A DNA stretch of 64,000 nucleotides from Mercenaria mercenaria (lineage: Eukaryota > Mollusca > Bivalvia > Venerida > Veneridae), in the NCBI RefSeq assembly GCF_021730395.1, contig NC_069377.1, forward strand, positions 47,632,501 to 47,696,500, in the 5' to 3' direction. Position 1 is the first letter of the stretch, and each line of letters starts with the position of its first letter. Under the pieces are notes generated by a model. It did not search any database. It was not told the DNA's origin and saw only the letters and a program-made list of their open reading frames with translations. Shown one piece after another: positions 22,877-34,954 of the stretch. The position numbers and the translations under genes are program-made.

Positions 22877-25222
22877 ATGCGTTTTCATCTTAAAAGGACA
22901 GTGCTTTGGGTTGTAATATTGTTAACCGGATTAATATTCATTGATTTTAAAGTCTATGATAATTCATATTTGGTAAATGATCAACCTTTACGAAAAATGT
23001 TCAATCAAACTACTGTGGGTCAGACAACACAATCTAATTTCACAAAAATTGTATCTTACTTACAAACCTTTACCAAAAGAGCAGTGATAAAATCGCAAAA
23101 ATTATGGGCGACCGAAGCTGTCAAAGAAAATTTAGAACTTCTTTGGCCGAGTAGAGAATTTTATGAAAATGACAGAATAACGAATCAGTTAAATTATAGA
23201 TTAGGAAATGAAAGTAAATCTAATAATAAGCTATCGGATAAAGGTGTTAAACTTAAGAAAATATATTTAGATTCAGGATTTGGAGGAAAGCGTTTGGGAC
23301 GATGGGTGTTTTTAGAAGACAAGTGTAATATAAACACGTGCGAGATAACACGAGATCGTAAATATACTGATACTGCAGACGCTTTATTCTTTCAGTCATC
23401 CTCAAGTGGAACCATAACTCGAAAATCAACACAGCAGATTTGGATGATTTTTATGCTAGAGTCGCCGTACCATACTGCCGGATTGAGAAGTTTACGTAAT
23501 GTGTTTAACTGGACTGCCACTTATCGGCATGATTCCGATATAGTTGCTCCGTACGAAAAATTCGTACGTTATGACGAAAAAGTTAAATTTCTTCCACAAA
23601 AAAAAAGTTACGCTGCAGGAAAAACTAAAAAAGTAGCTTGGTTTGTTTCAAACTGTGGCGCGAGAAATGAACGACTACAGTATGCCCGGAAGCTGTCAAA
23701 ATATATTCAAGTAGACATATATGGAGCGTGTGGACCTTTACGATGCCCACGGAAGAATGACAAATGTTTTGAAATGCTCAATACTGACTATAAGTTTTAC
23801 CTGTCATTTGAAAATTCGAATTGCAGAGACTACATAACCGAAAAATTCTTCGTCACAGGTCTACAGTAAGTATTCTTAAGAACTATAAATAGATTTCTGT
23901 GTATTCCAAATAAGAAATTTAGGGAACATTATCTAAATGTATAGATTATTAATAACTCGTGTGCAACATAAAAGTTTCAAGCAAGCAACTTACATAATAC
24001 CCTAATGAGTTCTTTTCGAAGGCCTACCTTTATATAGTTTATACTTGTTTCTTTATCATATAGTTTGTGTGATAAACTAACAACAGCTGTTCAGAGCATT
24101 ATTTGCTTAGCTTCTGTTGTTTTTTATGTTTTATGGAAATATGGGCGGATTTGTTACTGTTGTGTATTAAACGATAGGAAGGAATTCGTTGGAAACGCCA
24201 TTTTCTGTAGGAATGTTTGTCAAAATAGGACAAAAACATAATTTTTGAAAGGAAAATCTTATTTTCGCACTATGCTTTCCAAAGCTCTTATGTTTTCTGT
24301 ATCTCTAATAATCGACTTTAGAGATATAGCGTAAACTCATCTCCTGATATCCTTCCGTTTCACGAGCGCCGAGCTTCCTAGTTTAAGTTTCTCGGTTCCT
24401 AACAAAATTGTTTCACAAGCCCCTAGAATCTCATTTCCTTATCAATCTACCTAATTTACGACTCTCCAAGATTAAAAAAAACAACATTATTTTTGTCTCA
24501 GCTGACCAGCACATTCCGTGGTCTCAGATTCCGTTTGCCAGACTGGTTTCCTGGTATTGTGACCTTTCCTTCCCAGTTTCCTATAGATCCAATTCGCCAA
24601 CAGTTCCACAAACTTCACAAGTTCTGCACAACTGCCAAGACCGACATTGTAGGTCCGATATATTGACTTTCCACGGAATGATGTACCAAAGTATCTAGGA
24701 GCATTATTTCAGACAATATCAGGTATTGGTAGAGCCGTTAACCTTCTTTGTAAGCCAGCAAGGCTACATCCTTCCCCTGTCATTTGTTGCATTTAAAATT
24801 AAAGATTAAACATTAAGTTTTAAGTTACATGGAAATCTTCAACTATCTTGTATTTCAGACATGACGTGATACCAATCGTTATGGGAGCCGCCCCTGAAGA
24901 TTATTCGCGTGCTGCCCCACCCCATTCATTTATACACGTAGACGAATTCCAATCTCCAGAAGAGCTTGCACAATATCTGCACAAATTGGACCAAAATGAT
25001 GATTTGTATAATGAATATTTCCGTTGGAAAGGGACGGGATCTTTTATCAACACTTACTTTTGGTGCCGCGTGTGCGCCATGTTGCACGAGACTTCCAGAG
25101 AATCTCACGCTTATCGTGATTTGGAAAAATGGTGGCGGGGAGAAGGTATCTGCATAGGTAAAGACAATTGGCGACAGCGACAGCGTACCTCAAAATATAT
25201 TGCAGAAGATTACTTAGCATAG
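22877..25222 (+). CDS. Alpha-1,3-fucosyltransferase, GT10 family (two exons: 22,877-23,865 and 24,859-25,222)
   Basis: The enzyme transfers fucose from GDP-fucose to glycans in the Golgi lumen. The predicted protein has 450 residues and type II topology: a short basic cytoplasmic tail, a membrane anchor at about residues 8-22 (VLWVVILLTGLIFI), a stem with N-glycosylation sites, then the catalytic domain. GT10 signatures are clear: FNWTATYRHDSDI near 210-222, VAWFVSNCGARNER near 253-266, YLSFENSNCRDYITEKFF near 308-325, and SFIHVDEFQSPEELAQYL near 353-370. The donor is CTACA|GTAAGT at 23,866 and the acceptor TATTTCAG at 24,858; the joined codon is CAA, giving LQHDVIPIVMG. I chose ATG 22,877 over the upstream GTG. 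Length fits animal FucTA/FucTC-like enzymes; the exact acceptor is not predictable. No break is seen. The 44-bp minisatellite abuts its start. Confidence 0.93.
23866..24858 (+). other. Intron of the fucosyltransferase gene
   Basis: 993 bp, bounded by GTAAGT and a pyrimidine-rich TCTTGTATTTCAG. It interrupts a codon of the conserved donor-binding region. It holds a 96-codon open frame (24,408-24,698) with no recognisable domain, which I treat as chance. Confidence 0.9.
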
Positions 25223-26322
25223 GACATCTTCCACTGTCAGTATTCCTAAGTGATAACCTAATCAGATAACCATGATTGCAGTGTCCAGAAAATTGAAGCA
25301 AGAGTGATATGACTTCTGACTGGCTGGTACTGTGTTAAACTTGACCAATCGTTAAGTTTTAATCAAAGACTTGTTCCAAAACTCAGTACATGTATTATAT
25401 CATAGAATATCGGCAAACAGATTATGAAGCTTTTACGAGTAAGTTAAACTAAAGTACATTGTATAATGTCAGTTACGTTATTCAATGCAACAATGTGTTT
25501 AAATTTATAATTCACTAGCTATTTTGCTGTAACATTCCACATGCAAAATATGTCGCATTTCTAACTGTATTGATTTCCGTGCGTGTCGTTTGAAGGGGAA
25601 TATTTCCCACATGATAGCAATTTCTGCAAGTAGTAATGACTAAAATTATTAAAATTTATAACACAATTATATAGCACAAACAATCAGGTGTTTATATCTA
25701 TGACACTTGGACTTTGTTGAAAAAAAATGTAAGTAGATACATAGGGAGAGTCATGGAATGTCAGATTGTTATTTTAGTATTAGAGATTTCTGGTCACTAA
25801 CCGTTTGCATAATGTGCCATCAAGAGTCCTCCATAATGCTGTGGTTTAAGTCACACGCAGGCCCCGATGTAGGCTTGATTCTTTATATAAACGTATTAAT
25901 AGTCTTTGGACGTCACTTTAAATTGTGGCTCAGTGACATGTGATTTACACGTTCAAAACAGAAGAACCATGGGAACTGACTCGATGTGCATCTTATCTCA
26001 TACTCCCAAAAACCAAAAGGTGACTATCATTCTTCTGGCGGTGTTGTCCATATAAAATGATCTCCGATACAAGTATAGGTCTCCCTAGTCACCGCACTAC
26101 CTGCATGCAGCGACAGGTCCGATCCCGTACACGTTCAAAATGGCTTTAAAGAATGATTTCAAACATTACAAACAATTACACCTTCAACACAAACAAGAAG
26201 TGCATTTTCACATTATTAAAATTGATTGCCATACATCACGGTTTTAGTCTTTGGTATTACCAGTGACAGCGTGTCTTGTGATCTTAGATTTCTGACCGGT
26301 TTATATATTTCTATGATATCCC
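25223..26322. other. Fucosyltransferase 3' flank, no gene seen
   Basis: This stretch presumably contains the 3' UTR, but I could not place a convincing polyadenylation signal. No coding region or named repeat is recognised. Confidence 0.4.
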
Positions 26323-27750
26323 TTATGCAGACAGAAGACTTAGAGCCTTAAAGGTAAGAACATTGTACTGCACCCTGTCTTTTACTGGCAACCAATGGAG
26401 CTCTTCAGAACTGGTGATATATGATTGCGACGGGGCGTCCCAGTGTAACAAGCTGCCGTGTTCTGGGCATGTTTCAACTGTCATGTGTGCTACTTGAAAT
26501 ACCATTTAACGAGACATTACAGTAGTGTAATAGTGAGGTATCCAGGTTATTGAGAAGGGTCTTTGTTGCATCATTGGTAAGATACCTTCTGATGTGACCA
26601 GTTCTGCGTAGTTGTGCATATCAAGCCTGGCACATAGAGCTGACTTGTTGTTCCATATCCATACTGTTGCCAAATACTGCACCAAGTTTCCTTACACAAT
26701 TTTATCATAGTCACAGACCTTCATCGAGACGGTCTCAATGTACTTGGAGTTATGCTTTGATGTGAATAACATTACTTCCGTTTTATCAGCCTTGCGCTTC
26801 AGCATGTTGCAATGCATCCAAGGGACAATTTCAGCTAGACTTAAATAACAGATATAACTCGGAGCCTTGACGTCTGCATAAGGCACCTGAACGGGTTTAG
26901 TATACATGATAGAGTACTGATCACTGGGGAACAATTTACATCATCAACATAGGCGTCATCAACTCACCATCACTGACACACATAGTTTGAAAGCCGTCAC
27001 TTAAATGTGATGCATTTGTGCATGTGCTTTGTCTGTGACTCCAAAATGATGTTCGAGTCGGTGTAACAGTGTTTGGTGGTCAATCGTGTCGAAAGCTGTA
27101 GACAGATCGAGTAGCACGAGGGCTATTCCAGAATTTTGGTCGAGGGTCGTGAGGATGTCATTCTGCTTTATCAAAGCCGACTCAGTTGAATAAAACTTTC
27201 TGTACGCAGACTGCAGTCCCTGATGTAGATAAATTTCACTCAAGTGCCACTCAAGACGCGCATATACTAGCTTTTCTAAGATTTTTTAAATGAAAGGGAG
27301 ATTAGACACAGGCCTGTAGTTTTTGAGAATATTTTATTCAAGACCTGGTTTCTTTAACTCCTTTGGTACATAACCTAATTCAATTGATGTATTTATAATG
27401 TTTGTTATCAACGGCAAGAGCTCATCAAGACATTTTTTCAAAAGCCATGTTTGTAAAGGGTCAGTTTCTTTTGAGACTTTTGTATGATTTGCTGTACCTC
27501 TTCTGTCGTTGCAGGAGCCAAATCAACAAGACAGTTTGGTACTTCCTGATGCTCTGAACAATTCAAATCGGCTGAATGACAATTAGTTCGGCTATGCAAA
27601 ATAATGCCATTCCTAATGTTTCCAATTTTATCGATTAAAAAAGTCACTAAACTTCTGCGCAAGTTCCTTTAACGACGAGTTGGAGGGACGGGCAGCCTTA
27701 TGGCTGTCTCCTAGCAGAGCTTTGGTTTTCTTGGCAAATATTTTTGGTTA
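26323..27750 (-). pseudogene. LINE reverse transcriptase remnant (CR1-like), 3' part
   Basis: Read on the minus strand from 27,750 downwards I find FAKKTKALLGDSHKAA, LKELAQKFSDFFIDKIGNIR, APATTEEVQQIIQKS, ITNIINTSIELGYVPKELKK, NYRPVSNLPFI, then SAYRKFYSTESALIKQNDIL and the catalytic block VLLDLSTAFDTIDHQTLLHR, followed by LKRKADKTEVMLFTSKHNSK and finally LHWLPVKDRVQYNVLTFKAL. This is the standard order of a CR1/L2-type RT with its C-terminal region. It is broken by several frame changes and stops. The endonuclease half lies beyond a 5.1-kb insertion, at 32,860-33,560. Confidence 0.88.
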
Positions 27751-27959
27751 CTGTAAACCTAGAATTGTTTTAGAACTTTTTTAATTAGCGCCTTTTGCGG
27801 GTAGTATATTTCCGTAAAATTAAATAGCCGCGAAAAAGTATGATCTTACAAAAACGCGAAAGATTCTAGCTTCGGCTTAAATAGATCGCTATACAAGAGC
27901 ATAGCCTTGCGGGTGCAGACGCTCATCTGATTTTTTTGTCTCTGTATAATAGAAATATT

Positions 27960-28310
27960 GTCATACTCATGAATTTTTATGTCCAAAAGGTGCCATAATC
28001 CTCGAAAAAAAGCAATTAGAGTTACGGTACTTGCTGTACAGAGTCAGTTTTTAATGGCCAATTACTGCTCCAAGTTTTATAGCAATAGCATTGATCGTTA
28101 AGGAGAAAAGTTGACCTAAACACAAAACTTAACCAAGAAATCTGATATTTTCTTAGTCCAAAAGGGGCATAATTCTTGCAAAAAGCAGGATGGAGTTATG
28201 TTTCTTGCTTACAGACTCAGCGTTTGATGGTGAACAAGTGTTGCAAGTTTTAAAGCAATAGCTTCGATAGTTTAAGAGAAAAGCTGACCTAAACACAAAA
28301 CTTGAAGACA
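27960..28310 (+). repeat. 175-bp tandem repeat, first segment (two units)
   Basis: GTCCAAAAGG begins at 27,981 and again at 28,156. Each unit contains GCAGGATGGAGTTATG or a variant, TACAGAGTCAG and GAGAAAAGCTGACCTAAACA. The same repeat resumes at 31,083 in the same orientation. From memory it is widespread in bivalve genomes. Confidence 0.8.
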
Positions 28311-28516
28311 CTGATTCTGGTTTGCGAGGTATGTGGTCTGTGGGGATGATACAGTCTGCGTATTGGCGGTAAGGGCCAATATACAAGACTGGGCCATTGA
28401 CAGATTCTGTTTATCATAATAAGCTACTGTATAGCTATTGTGCAGTACATAGATTGCATGTGATATTTCTCGCCTTTATTTTTTATTCTTAAATGAATCA
28501 AGTTTTATTACTATAA

Positions 28517-28803
28517 TAATCATTATTGCTGGATTTTTATTAAAAATAAAAAAAAAAAATGCATTCAGCACCTTTTATAAATAATAAATCATGTGTATTT
28601 TGAACAATGATATCTCTTTATTGCTGGATTTTGTTATAAACAAAAGATAATGTATTAAGGCCAAACACAGGGAATTATTCCAAAATCACAGTTTTTATAC
28701 TATAATCAGAATTTTCTGCAATTAATAATATTTCTTTTTTATTTATTAAAAATGCAACTGAACGTTTCTTTAATTCCTAATAAAATCCAGCAATAATCAA
28801 TTT
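28517..28803. mobile_element. Short AT-rich inverted-repeat element
   Basis: ATTATTGCTGGATTTTTATTA at the left is inverted as TAATAAAATCCAGCAATAAT at the right. A third copy of the motif, in the left-end orientation, lies at about 28,618. About 285 bp, non-coding, MITE-like. Confidence 0.5.
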
Positions 28804-31070
28804 TTCTGGTTTTATTTTGTTACTTAGATAAAAAGATCATAATAACTGGGAAAAAACTTGTTATTTCTCCTACTCAGTTTAATTAAAATAATTATTTTAT
28901 TTTTTTTATTAAATAAAGGTGTGTGACAAGACTGGCCGTACCGGCAACAGTAACCATCAGAACAAATCAACACCCTTTATAATATTTACAAATTTATTTA
29001 CATAAGATGATTATTAACAATGAATAGATGATATGAAAAAAAAATTGATTATAATAAAGAAAGAAAAAAAATCAAAGTTCAGTATCTCTGGATACAAAGT
29101 TCCGACACTTCCATTTTAATGTGACGTGGCACAGTTCTTTGATTTAATTGCGAACTTTAAGTAGCACAAAAAATATATAACATATCTTAAGCTTCAAATC
29201 AAGCCCCTTTAAACCGTGAATACGTTGATTCCGTTTTGGCTCCCTATGGTGGTAGGTGATTGCATCCCTGAGCTGACTTCAGAGGATAACAAAAATCAGC
29301 GTCTTTGCGGTTTACGGCACAACCATGGGACGAAAGCTCTGCGCTGGGAATATCACATCCAGGCGAGTGAAGACAAGTGAACCTCGGGCATTGTACTTCC
29401 GAGTTATGACATCACTAGGTAAAATCGTCTGGCGAAAGAAGCTAAAATATATAACATATGGTAAGCACCATAGCAAAACAAATAAGTCAGGGCATAAAAC
29501 TGCTCCTTTGGGTACACCATACCTCCGTAGGCTCCCATAAATGATACGTGCTACTTATACAAAATATATGTGCTACTAAGTTCAGACGTCACGTGATTAA
29601 AATACGTCACTAATTACTTCCATTATTACAAAAATTACTTACTTAAAAGAATAAAGTTAAAGTATGAAAAAGATATGAAAAGTTTATGATGAAAAAATAT
29701 AGTAATGGAAATGATAAACTGCAGCCATTATTTACAACTACAAATTAACAAAATTCAATGTAAATCAAACGTTATATCATAGTTGGCATCCATATAATAT
29801 CTAATGCCATACAACAAAACGGACATTGTATGTATATGCTATAGACTGGCAATCAATTTCATATTACAATAATATATTACATACATGGTACTAGACTTGC
29901 CATATAGATTTATACATTACAGTGCAATGCAGTATCGGCGTTCCATAACAACGAAATGTTTGACATATATTTTTGAAACAGGGTACTATATAAATATTAT
30001 GTTACAAATTTCAGTACAAGTCTTACATCTTATATAAACGAAACATTTTAGATTCCTCTTTCGAAATAATTTACAAAAGTCTGAAAATTTTAATAAATTA
30101 CCCTGACATACCGAAACTAGCCAAAATCACATGCCGAAAAGTAAATGTTACAGAATTCTGTAGAATGCACAAAAAATTACCAAATAAAAATCGTAATGCA
30201 AAAATCATACAAAAATCTAACAAATAAATTTCTTACCTCGATCGAGCATAAATTTCTAGCAAGAAAAATTAGTCTGACATAGATTCGTCTATTGTCGGTA
30301 TGTGGTGTGCGCAAGGCATATCTAGTCCAGTCTATTTGTAGGGTAATGTCCCGCCAAATACTAAATTTCATGGGACTCACGGCTAAGCCGTGTACTATGA
30401 CTATTTTTATTTTCACGGGATTCACGATATAGCCGGGAAATCTGACTACTTTGGCGCGGATTGAAATTGACAATTTGAGGCCCGTTATAGTGGTCTGGGG
30501 GATAAAAACATGAATTACTGAAGTTTATAAAATATCAACTTTCTTATTACTGGACCGAATTTAATAAAATTTACATGGAAATCTAAGTTATGAAACACAG
30601 AAAAACATTAGATGTATTTTATGCGTTAAATCTGACATTTACCTCAATAACTCAAAAATTTACAAAAATATGATGCAATACCTGCATTTACACTACAGAT
30701 ACAATAAGTCCCGTATGTCAATTTGTGACAAGGTGAGAGTTCTAAAAGGGTGAGAATTGCTTTGCTGTAAGAGTTATAATTTAATTGGCCAGGATATTAC
30801 TCAACACGGCTGAGCAATTACAATTAGTGTATTATTAACTAAAATAATTTTGTGTATATTCTGAAAACAAAAGCTGCATTTCAATCAATAAAATGCAAAA
30901 CGAAGGAAATAACCAATTGTCTGTACATATCAATAAAATTTATGATCCTCTGACATGGACTACATGTCAAGTCTACAGGGAATTTATGGACCCTTATCAG
31001 ACTGGACCAGACGGGATCCTGTTTATTGGGGATTGAGATGTCTGGCATTTAGGGGGGAGGTCACTATAGG
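28804..31070. other. Insert between the two 175-bp repeat segments, no gene seen
   Basis: AT-rich DNA with short open frames only. A perfect palindrome CACGGCTAAGCCGTG lies at about 30,381-30,395 inside a 98-codon minus-strand frame (30,177-30,473) with no recognisable domain. AAATATATAACATAT occurs twice (about 29,169 and 29,443). Confidence 0.4.
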
Positions 31071-31082
31071 AGATTTTCTTTG

Positions 31083-31475
31083 CCAAGAAATCCGATTTTC
31101 TAAGTCCAAAAGGGGCTACAATTCTTGCAAAAAGCAGGATGGAGTTATGTTTCTTACTGTACAGAGTCAGCTTTTGATTGTGAACACGTGTTGCAAGTTT
31201 TAATGTAATAGCTTTGATAGTTTAGGAGAAAAGCTGACCTCAACATAAAACTTAACCAAGAAATCTGATATTTTCTAAGTCCAAAAGGGGCCATAATTCT
31301 TGGAAAAAGCAGGATGGAGTCATGTTTCCTGCTATACAGAGTCAGCTATTGATGATAAACAAGTGTTGCAAGTTTTAAAGCAATAGCTTTGATAGTTTAG
31401 GAAACAAGCTGGCCTAAACATAACCAGCCGACGCAGACGCCGACGACGATCAAGTGATGACAATAACGCATCATT
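31083..31475 (+). repeat. 175-bp tandem repeat, second segment, with terminal GACGCC-rich end
   Basis: GTCCAAAAGGGG begins at 31,104 and 31,279 (175 bp apart). The array ends in GCCGACGCAGACGCCGACGA and TGATGACAATAACGCATCAT, then a T run and ATCCGATGAGCTAG. The left segment at 27,900 begins with GACGCTCATCTGATTTTTTT, the approximate inverse of that border, so the two segments may be one element split by a later insertion. Confidence 0.75.
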
Positions 31476-31694
31476 ATTTTTTTTTTAAAATCCGATGAGC
31501 TAGAAATGATTCTGTGCGTACACATACCCGGATATTAATAATTCATATTCTAGTACCATAATTGTATAACATCCACATTATTTCAGAATTTTCTTTTGCT
31601 ATACCCGGTACTTTTTTTATTAAAATTAAGTGAGTACAAAATTTAGCCTACCTGAACAAAAACTTGGGAGAATCTTTATTAGTAGCAAAATGCT

Positions 31695-31785
31695 GTGCAG
31701 TCATGACCCTATCAGGGTTCAAACCTGCAACTTCTGGGATGAGTGGTATACACCACATCCACTATATTCTACATCTTTAATGTTA
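31695..31785 (-). repeat. tRNA-like SINE head
   Basis: On the minus strand GCAGGTTTGAACCCTGATAG contains a B-box-like GGTTTGAACCC, preceded by TGGTGTATACCACTCATCCC. The stems are incomplete, so it is a SINE or tRNA-derived remnant rather than a tRNA gene. Confidence 0.4.
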
Positions 31786-31799
31786 AATTTTTATGTTAA

Positions 31800-32710
31800 T
31801 CAGTGATACACTGGCGCCAGACCAGAAGGAAAATGCCTCTGTACATATAATATCTTACCCCTAGGTATTCTATAACAACCATGGTCATGAACGGGAAAAT
31901 ATACTTACCCGTTCCAATTGTACATTTCTCAACTTAAACGCGCAGTTCGGTGAATGGGTACCTAGTATATCGAACAAGCGATAATTTATCTTCCATCGTG
32001 CACCAGTCACATTGTCTCACTATTCCATATTGCTGAGATTATCAACATATTTTATGCTTTCGTCAGCGTTACAGAAAAAACTTGCTTGACCTTCCCTAAT
32101 GAACATCCGGTCTAGAGGTCACGGCAGTGTGCACATGTTTGGCGAATTGTAAACAAACAAAACCAGAATTTAAAAAAAATCACAATTTTATACTAAAACT
32201 CGAAATGATGAATGAAATTCATCTTGTATCTGATCTTTAATTTGAAATCGTACATTGGTCTGCATCTGTTCTGTTTATTTTATTCATTTTGCACATTTAT
32301 GCTGCATTTTCACATTTTAGCGAACACGTGTAGTAAAATGACGATTGACATACATTTTCACAACAGCCAATCAGAATGGTTTTGTAATCTAGAACGGAAC
32401 TTCACCAGGGAAGTTCAAGCAAGTTTTTTGTGTAACGTTGAAATAACTATAAACTACGCGTTGTTTTTCTAAGATAAGATGTATTGAAGAAATGTGACCG
32501 GTACATAATGGAAGATAAAATACAACTTGTTTGATATCCATAGTACACATTTACCGAACTGCGTGTTTTAGGTATGAAATGCGCGATTGAAACGGGTTAG
32601 TATATTTTCCCCTTCATGACCATGGTTCTAATAGAATACCTAGGGGCTTGGTATAACATGTACAGAGGCATTTTCTATCTGTTCTGGTGCCAGTGCAGTG
32701 ATACTTACCT
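31800..32710. mobile_element. Non-autonomous element with ~155-bp inverted arms
   Basis: Left arm 31,800-31,960 and right arm about 32,540-32,708 are inverted copies. Shared landmarks are CACTGGCGCCAG / CTGGTGCCAGTG at the ends, ATGCCTCTGTACAT, CCCCTAGGTATTCTAT, ACCATGGTCATGAA and CGCAGTTCGG. The 580-bp centre has no recognisable coding region. The target duplication is unclear. Confidence 0.7.
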
Positions 32711-32859
32711 TAGTATACTAAATATGTTCACTTGCGACATCATTTTCGCGGGTTTCGCGATGGATATGATTCCGCGAATATTTGTTTCCGCGAAAATGTC
32801 CACGTTTTGAAAAACGCGAAATACATATAGTATCCGCGAACATTTCTAGGTTTACAGTA

Positions 32860-33560
32860 TCTTGGCTAAACCTTTGTGTCCAGTGCCACACGACTTTACC
32901 TTATCAGAGAAGTAGTCGGCTCGGGCTCGGTAGCACATTGGTTTCTATAAAAATGATGGTCGTTTACGCCATTTCTGCCCAAGCTTGCGTTTTTAGTGTT
33001 TAGCTTCGTGAAGTTTGTCTGTAAATCAGGGACAGCTAGGTCGAAGAACGATCGATAGGTTTTGTACGTAGGGGAGCATGCTTATCTATCAGTAAGGACA
33101 ATCCATCTGAATATGCACTAATTAACTGATCCACGTATGTGCCTTCGAATTCTGCAAATGTATTTAGTGCAGGGACGCTGAGATGTCTTGTTTGAAACTA
33201 CTTACGTCAATAGAGCATGAAGTCCCGTCGTCCGCGCCGGAACTGGTTTTGTGGCACAGGCGTTGAAGTGGTTTGCAAATAGGTCTTTTGACATATTACC
33301 AGTATTGTCACAAAGACCTGGATCGATGACTTCGACACCTGATATTATTCTGCTGCCGTCCCTATTATAATATCATTTAATATATGACCGCGGGGACGGG
33401 TAGGTCCATTCACATGTTGATGCATACGACATTAGTGAAATGCACTGGTAAATCTGACAGCATCTAGACCTGATGACAATTCATGTCTCTCACAATGATG
33501 ATGTCTTTATCAACTGTAGCATGTCTGCCCAGGAAAGCAGACTATTTTTTCTCTAGAACG
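32860..33560 (-). pseudogene. LINE endonuclease remnant, 5' half of the interrupted LINE
   Basis: On the minus strand a region near 33,470-33,510 reads VDKDIIIVRDMN (compare the endonuclease motif IIIVGDMN), followed by HVNGPTRPRGHILND near 33,370-33,425, which matches the HVxxPTHxxGHTLDLV motif of LINE AP-endonucleases. It lies upstream in the same orientation as the RT remnant at 26,323-27,750 and is separated from it by the 5.1-kb block. It is heavily decayed, with many stops. Confidence 0.65.
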
Positions 33561-33794
33561 ACACTGGTCTTTAAACCGTTTTGTTTTGTTGGTGGTGGTC
33601 TGTATATCACTGTCACTAATGCAGAAAATCAATTGATACTAAAATTACAATTGATGTATTCAAATTGTCAAGAATCTTTGTCACGACTAGATGCAATAAT
33701 ACGAAGAATAAATGCAGATTTATGTACGAGAGCCACACCTCCTCCACAGCTGCCGCTGCACCGTGCAACATTTTTAATTGAATAACCATTTTGT
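33561..33794. other. No gene seen
   Basis: Short open frames on both strands without recognisable domains. It may be further LINE 5' sequence. Confidence 0.3.
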
Positions 33795-34460
33795 ACCAAA
33801 AGCAAGGATATTTATCAAATAAGGAATGCCACGTTACAAAAACGCAGCCTCCCCAAAACGAAACCCACAGCACGCAAATAAGCACACATCTAACACACAC
33901 TCACATACAAAGCAAACACACGAGGACAAAACAAACAAATAAAGGAACACAGTGGGGCACCGCCTTGGAACGGTCAGTGGCAAAAACATCATTGGGGAGC
34001 TTAAACCGGTTTATGGTGCGCACCCCACTGTGTTCCAAAGACACGGGACAGTGTAAATAAAAGTAATCCGCGCCAGGTAAATCTCTAACACACGCGATGG
34101 AAGCGATGGAAACTAAAGGGATGGCAATTAAAACACAAAAAAATGCTCCTGTATAATTATATAGAAAGCAAACCTTAAGAACCAAAAACGTATGTACTCA
34201 ATGACTTTGCAGATGACAGATCATCAACAGAAACACCCTTAAGGGCCCGACGAAATAGGCCAGAAGACAGAAATAAAAACACTTCAGTCCTGATGGGACC
34301 TAAAAACTGCTTATCACAGAGTCCTCCCCCTCTTCCGCCAGACACAATCAAAGAGGGAAGCGTAGTGTTGAACACTAAACAGTGTATGTCCCAAAACAGT
34401 TTGATAATAACCTCTTTTAATAAAAAGTTTTATAGTTTTACCAAATTACAGTTGGACAGT
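33795..34460 (+). repeat. Dispersed repeat family R1, copy A
   Basis: Landmarks are ATGCCACGTTACAAAAACGC, CACACACTCACATACAAAGC, AGTGGGGCACCGCCTTGGAA, CTTAAACCGGTTTATGGTGC and, at the 3' end, CAATCAAAGAGGGAAGC and AACCTCTTTTAATAAAA. Related copies lie at 37,995, 39,030, reversed at 40,205, and partly at 49,975. No coding domain is recognised; the family is unnamed here. Confidence 0.75.
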
Positions 34461-34719
34461 TACCACGACCAAAGATCTTACGAAGCTTGTAAAAATATAT
34501 ATAAATATCAAACAGGGAATGTCAATACACATTTTATCCAATGTAGTTTTGAGTCAATTTTCAAATCAAAATCATTTGAAACTATATAATCACACAGAGA
34601 AATTGTCTTATTTTTGACAAGATCATGGATTGAAACTGCATGTTAAATAACGAATTTTCTTCTTACATCTTCCTATTATAGTGAATTAATACAATGTATT
34701 TAAATTTGGTAACATATTT

Positions 34720-34954
34720 GAGCCGTGCCATGAGAAAACCAACATAGTGGGTTTGCGACCAGCATGGATCCAGACCAGCCTGCGCATCCGCGCAGTCTGG
34801 TCAGGATCCATGCTGTTCGCTAACAGTTTCTCCAATTCCAATAGGCTTTAAAAGCGAACAGCACGGAGCCTGACCAGACTGCGCGGATGCGCAGGCTGGT
34901 CTGGATTCATGCTGGTCGCAAACCCACTATGTTGGTTTTCTCATGGCATGGCTT
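34720..34954. mobile_element. 235-bp palindromic MITE, copy 2
   Basis: Same length and structure as the copy at 15,331-15,565. ATTT lies just outside both ends (before GAGCC and after GGCTT), a possible short target duplication. Confidence 0.85.

Larger units (their letters stand above)
27751..32857. mobile_element. 5.1-kb TA-flanked inverted-repeat block inside the LINE
   Basis: The left end CTGTAAACCTAGAATTGTT and the right end AACATTTCTAGGTTTACAG are inverted and each is flanked by TA (27,749-27,750; 32,858-32,859). LINE reverse transcriptase sequence stops at one border and LINE endonuclease sequence starts at the other, so the whole block behaves as one insertion. Both subterminal zones contain CGCGAAA-type motifs. 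TA duplication suggests the Tc1/mariner group. No transposase is found; the interior is a patchwork of smaller repeats listed separately. Confidence 0.55.

Noticed and set aside
24408-24698. 96-codon open frame inside the fucosyltransferase intron
   Set aside because: No domain, no phase-compatible splice sites that would extend the GT10 protein, and the GT10 motif continues cleanly across the intron without it.
31695-31785. Functional tRNA gene
   Set aside because: Only the B-box region is clear; the acceptor and anticodon stems do not pair. The same holds for 20,735-20,820 and 41,118-41,195.
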